Source: an uncultured Bacteroidales bacterium
GTDB lineage: Bacteria; Bacteroidota; Bacteroidia; Bacteroidales; UBA932
Direction: 5' to 3'
Assembly: GCA_900321715.1 (NCBI GenBank)
Contig: ONXC01000006.1
Span: forward strand, 1 to 64,000
Length of the DNA stretch: 64,000 bases
Shown: piece by piece, positions 62,368 through 64,000 of the stretch
Layout of the letters: the number at the start of each line of letters is the position of its first letter
Numbering within the stretch: the first letter of the stretch is position 1
Notes under the pieces: generated by a model
The model's input: only the letters and a program-made list of their open reading frames with translations
The model's database searches: none
Told to the model about the DNA's origin: nothing
Program-made: the position numbers and the translations under genes

Positions 62368-63796
62368 AGGCAGGCAGATAAACTTCGCAGAGGCCCTCTG
62401 CAGCCGTGAATACAGGAGCACCGGGAGAAGCAACCTGAGGGAATAATCCAAGGGCATTCCAATCGTGAGGTCCATCCATGAGTTTGAAGCCGATAGCAGC
62501 CTTGCTGCCGGTCATCTCATAGAATTTACGGCTAAGCTGGAGCTCGATGCGGCCCACGCCATTCTCAAGCGTTCCCTGGAGGAAGTGGTCCTGAGGATCT
62601 GCGCTGGGAGTATTTGAGAAGCTTGTCCAGAAGTTGTCACCATCTGCACCGGTATACCTCAGATAGTAGGAGAGGTTGGTGAAGTCGGTAAAGCCATCTG
62701 CACTCTGAAGGGCACCTTCTATGTACCATTCAACACCAGGGTTGTTCCAAGGTTTGATGAAGGCATAGTCGCCGGCATTGTCAATGGTGTGGAGGTAGCA
62801 TCCGGTAGCGGGATCACCATCGGCATTGATGAACAGGTCCATAGGACGGCCGATATCGTATGAAGGATCGTCAAACTCCATGTACATGTATACATACTTG
62901 GCGTTGGCGGCAAGTTTCATGGTCTTGATGGCGGTGAAGAGTGCGCCTTCGGGCAGAGTGTAAGTTACGATTGAAGGATCCTCCCAGTCGTCAAAGACAC
63001 CGTCGATGGTCATATCCAGAGCAAAAGGATAGGAGAGGTTGATGGTTGCTTCTGCAGACTTTCCGGGAACACCGTTCTCAATTGAAGCAAATTCAAGGAT
63101 GAGGGGATAGATACCGGGAGCGATGTCTGAAGGGATATCGGCAGTTACGGTGATCTCTTTCTCTGTCTGACCGGCAGGGATGGTCACATTCTCATCGAAA
63201 GCGGCATTTACCTTTGAATCGGCCTTGGCGGCAAGTTTTACCACAACATCGGCAGAGGTGGCCTTGGCCAGCACAAGCTGGACCTTTGCAGTGCCGTCTG
63301 AGGCAAACTGTGCGTCTGAGTAGATGCTTACCTCGGGCTTGAAGATGAATGTGTAGTTGATGTATACAACGGCGTTCTCTGCCACTGTAGCACCTTCTGC
63401 AGACTCAATCTTGATGGCGTGCTGGTATTCGCCGCCTTCCAGACCCATTACATCGGCCTCTGCTACGAATGTGGCAGAGGTCTCACCAGCCTTGATGGTT
63501 ACATTCTTGCCGTAGTCTGCTGCAAGTTCCTGCTTTCCTTCCTGGATAGCGGCCTTTGCAAGCTTGACTTTCACGTCTTTGTCGGACTTTGAAGAAAGGG
63601 TGAGTTTCACATTCGCCTCCTGCTCCTCGTTGAATGTAGCGTCGGCGCTGATGGAAACCACGGGAGTTACAGTCTGCTCCTGACCGGGATCCGGTTTGTC
63701 AGAAGGAGTTTCCTGAGGTGCGGGTTTGGCGCAGGAACCTGCCAGGAATCCTGCCGCGATGAGCAAAATGCTCATAATAAAACGTGTTCTTTTCAT
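62357..63796 (-). CDS. Calx-beta-like and CBM9/DOMON-like surface lipoprotein
   Basis: A 479-residue lipoprotein (lipobox AGSC near residue 21). Two tandem beta domains of about 95 residues (TVTPVVSISADATF..., KPEVSIYSDAQF...) resemble Calx-beta repeats. A C-terminal ~210-residue domain starts with IDGVFDDWEDPS, the typical opening of CBM9/DOMON-like sugar-binding domains. It sits in the SusE/F position directly after SusD and is likely the surface glycan-binding protein of this PUL. The ligand is unknown. Confidence 0.75.
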   Translation of the reverse strand: MKRTRFIMSILLIAAGFLAGSCAKPAPQETPSDKPDPGQEQTVTPVVSISADATFNEEQEANVKLTLSSKSDKDVKVKLAKAAIQEGKQELAADYGKNVTIKAGETSATFVAEADVMGLEGGEYQHAIKIESAEGATVAENAVVYINYTFIFKPEVSIYSDAQFASDGTAKVQLVLAKATSADVVVKLAAKADSKVNAAFDENVTIPAGQTEKEITVTADIPSDIAPGIYPLILEFASIENGVPGKSAEATINLSYPFALDMTIDGVFDDWEDPSIVTYTLPEGALFTAIKTMKLAANAKYVYMYMEFDDPSYDIGRPMDLFINADGDPATGCYLHTIDNAGDYAFIKPWNNPGVEWYIEGALQSADGFTDFTNLSYYLRYTGADGDNFWTSFSNTPSADPQDHFLQGTLENGVGRIELQLSRKFYEMTGSKAAIGFKLMDGPHDWNALGLFPQVASPGAPVFTAAEGLCEVYLPAYAE

Positions 63797-63822
63797 AATA
63801 AAAAGGTTTTGTTAAAGTGTTA

Positions 63823-64000
63823 TTACCATTCAGGATTTTGTTCTAATTCACGATTCTTATCTATTTCGCTCTGAGGGATGGGGAACAGATAGTGCTTGGG
63901 CGCAACAAAGACGCGGTGCTGGAATACGGGGTAATGGATTACACCATCTGCATCTACGGTTACGCGGTGCACGGTCTTGTTATCTACCACCTCTGCAATC
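63823..64000 (-). CDS. SusD/RagB-family lipoprotein, C-terminal end only
   Basis: The visible 58 codons end in HYLFPIPQSEIDKNRELEQN followed by PEW and TAA, the characteristic C-terminus of SusD proteins. The start lies beyond the right edge. A SusC gene is expected upstream of it, outside the window. Confidence 0.9.
   Translation of the reverse strand, partial: IAEVVDNKTVHRVTVDADGVIHYPVFQHRVFVAPKHYLFPIPQSEIDKNRELEQNPEW

Noticed and set aside
1..64000. GGCCGAT as a polar KOPS- or Chi-like motif
   Set aside because: Copies are almost equally divided between strands (about 52 and 55) with no switch along the window, so a polar guide motif is unlikely.
1..64000. Prophage, insertion sequence or integrase
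   Set aside because: No transposase, integrase or phage structural gene is visible, and no target-site duplications were found around the repeat arrays by eye.

Overview
The window reads as chromosome of a Bacteroidales bacterium of moderate to high GC content. The first bases are the 5' end of a Bacteroidales-type 16S rRNA gene on the minus strand. There are two SusC/SusD-type loci, promoters follow the Bacteroidetes pattern (TTTG at about -33, TAnnTTTG at about -7), and many lipoproteins have classic lipoboxes. I see no phage, insertion sequence or CRISPR array; nearly all of it is chromosomal housekeeping and carbohydrate metabolism.

Layout. 1-3132: rRNA start, a split chromate transporter and a GH20 hexosaminidase. 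3474-8131: cyclophilin lipoprotein, polysaccharide flippase, CobW-type GTPase and a PorV/PorQ-type barrel. 8212-8299: tRNA-Ser(GGA). 8461-17654 (minus): folC, a giant alpha-2-macroglobulin, an esterase, a VWA lipoprotein and a YdeI-like protein. 17693-20142: a PurL-like C-terminal protein and PhoH. 20261-24856 (minus): ppdK, an acyltransferase and a GT8 glycosyltransferase. 25037-28166: LytTR regulator, sugar MFS and ROK kinase. 28240-35880 (minus): MFS, SusC, SusD and SusE/F, a maltodextrin-type uptake locus without a glycoside hydrolase. 36017-37949: LytS/LytT-type pair. 38130-43081: HRDC protein, lepA, TlpA-like thioredoxin, menA and an aldose epimerase. 43226-45026: split transketolase. 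45013-49892 (minus): xylB-xylA-xylE-lolD directly behind tRNA-Pro(TGG). 50153-56079: DUF975, LemA, DUF2207 and uvrA. 56170-64000 (minus): a second PUL with partial SusD, a Calx-beta/CBM9-like lipoprotein, three DUF4838 paralogues and a DUF5107-TPR protein.

The metabolic genes fit together. Xylose isomerase and xylulokinase feed the transketolase. The ROK kinase and MFS proteins handle hexose released outside the cytoplasm. PpdK links pyruvate and PEP. The GH20 and DUF4838/DUF5107 loci point to glycan foraging.

The most unusual content is non-coding. (1) Short palindromic words are arranged in strictly phased, symmetric arrays in gene-end spacers. Family A has word GTCGCAGGTC with spacings of 22, 24 and 37 bp. 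Family B has word TGCCGTGTTGAC with spacings of 41-42 bp and compensatory arm changes. Family C has word TCTTAGTCAC with a spacing of exactly 26 bp. (2) The heptamer GGCCGAT/ATCGGCC occurs about 107 times, roughly ten times expectation, except in a largely empty block from about 24.5 to 35.1 kb. (3) Many promoters sit 4-8 nt from the start codon, implying leaderless mRNAs. (4) xylB begins 3 nt after a tRNA. (5) Three GGGACGAA boxes at exact 20-bp steps lie in front of a LytTR gene.
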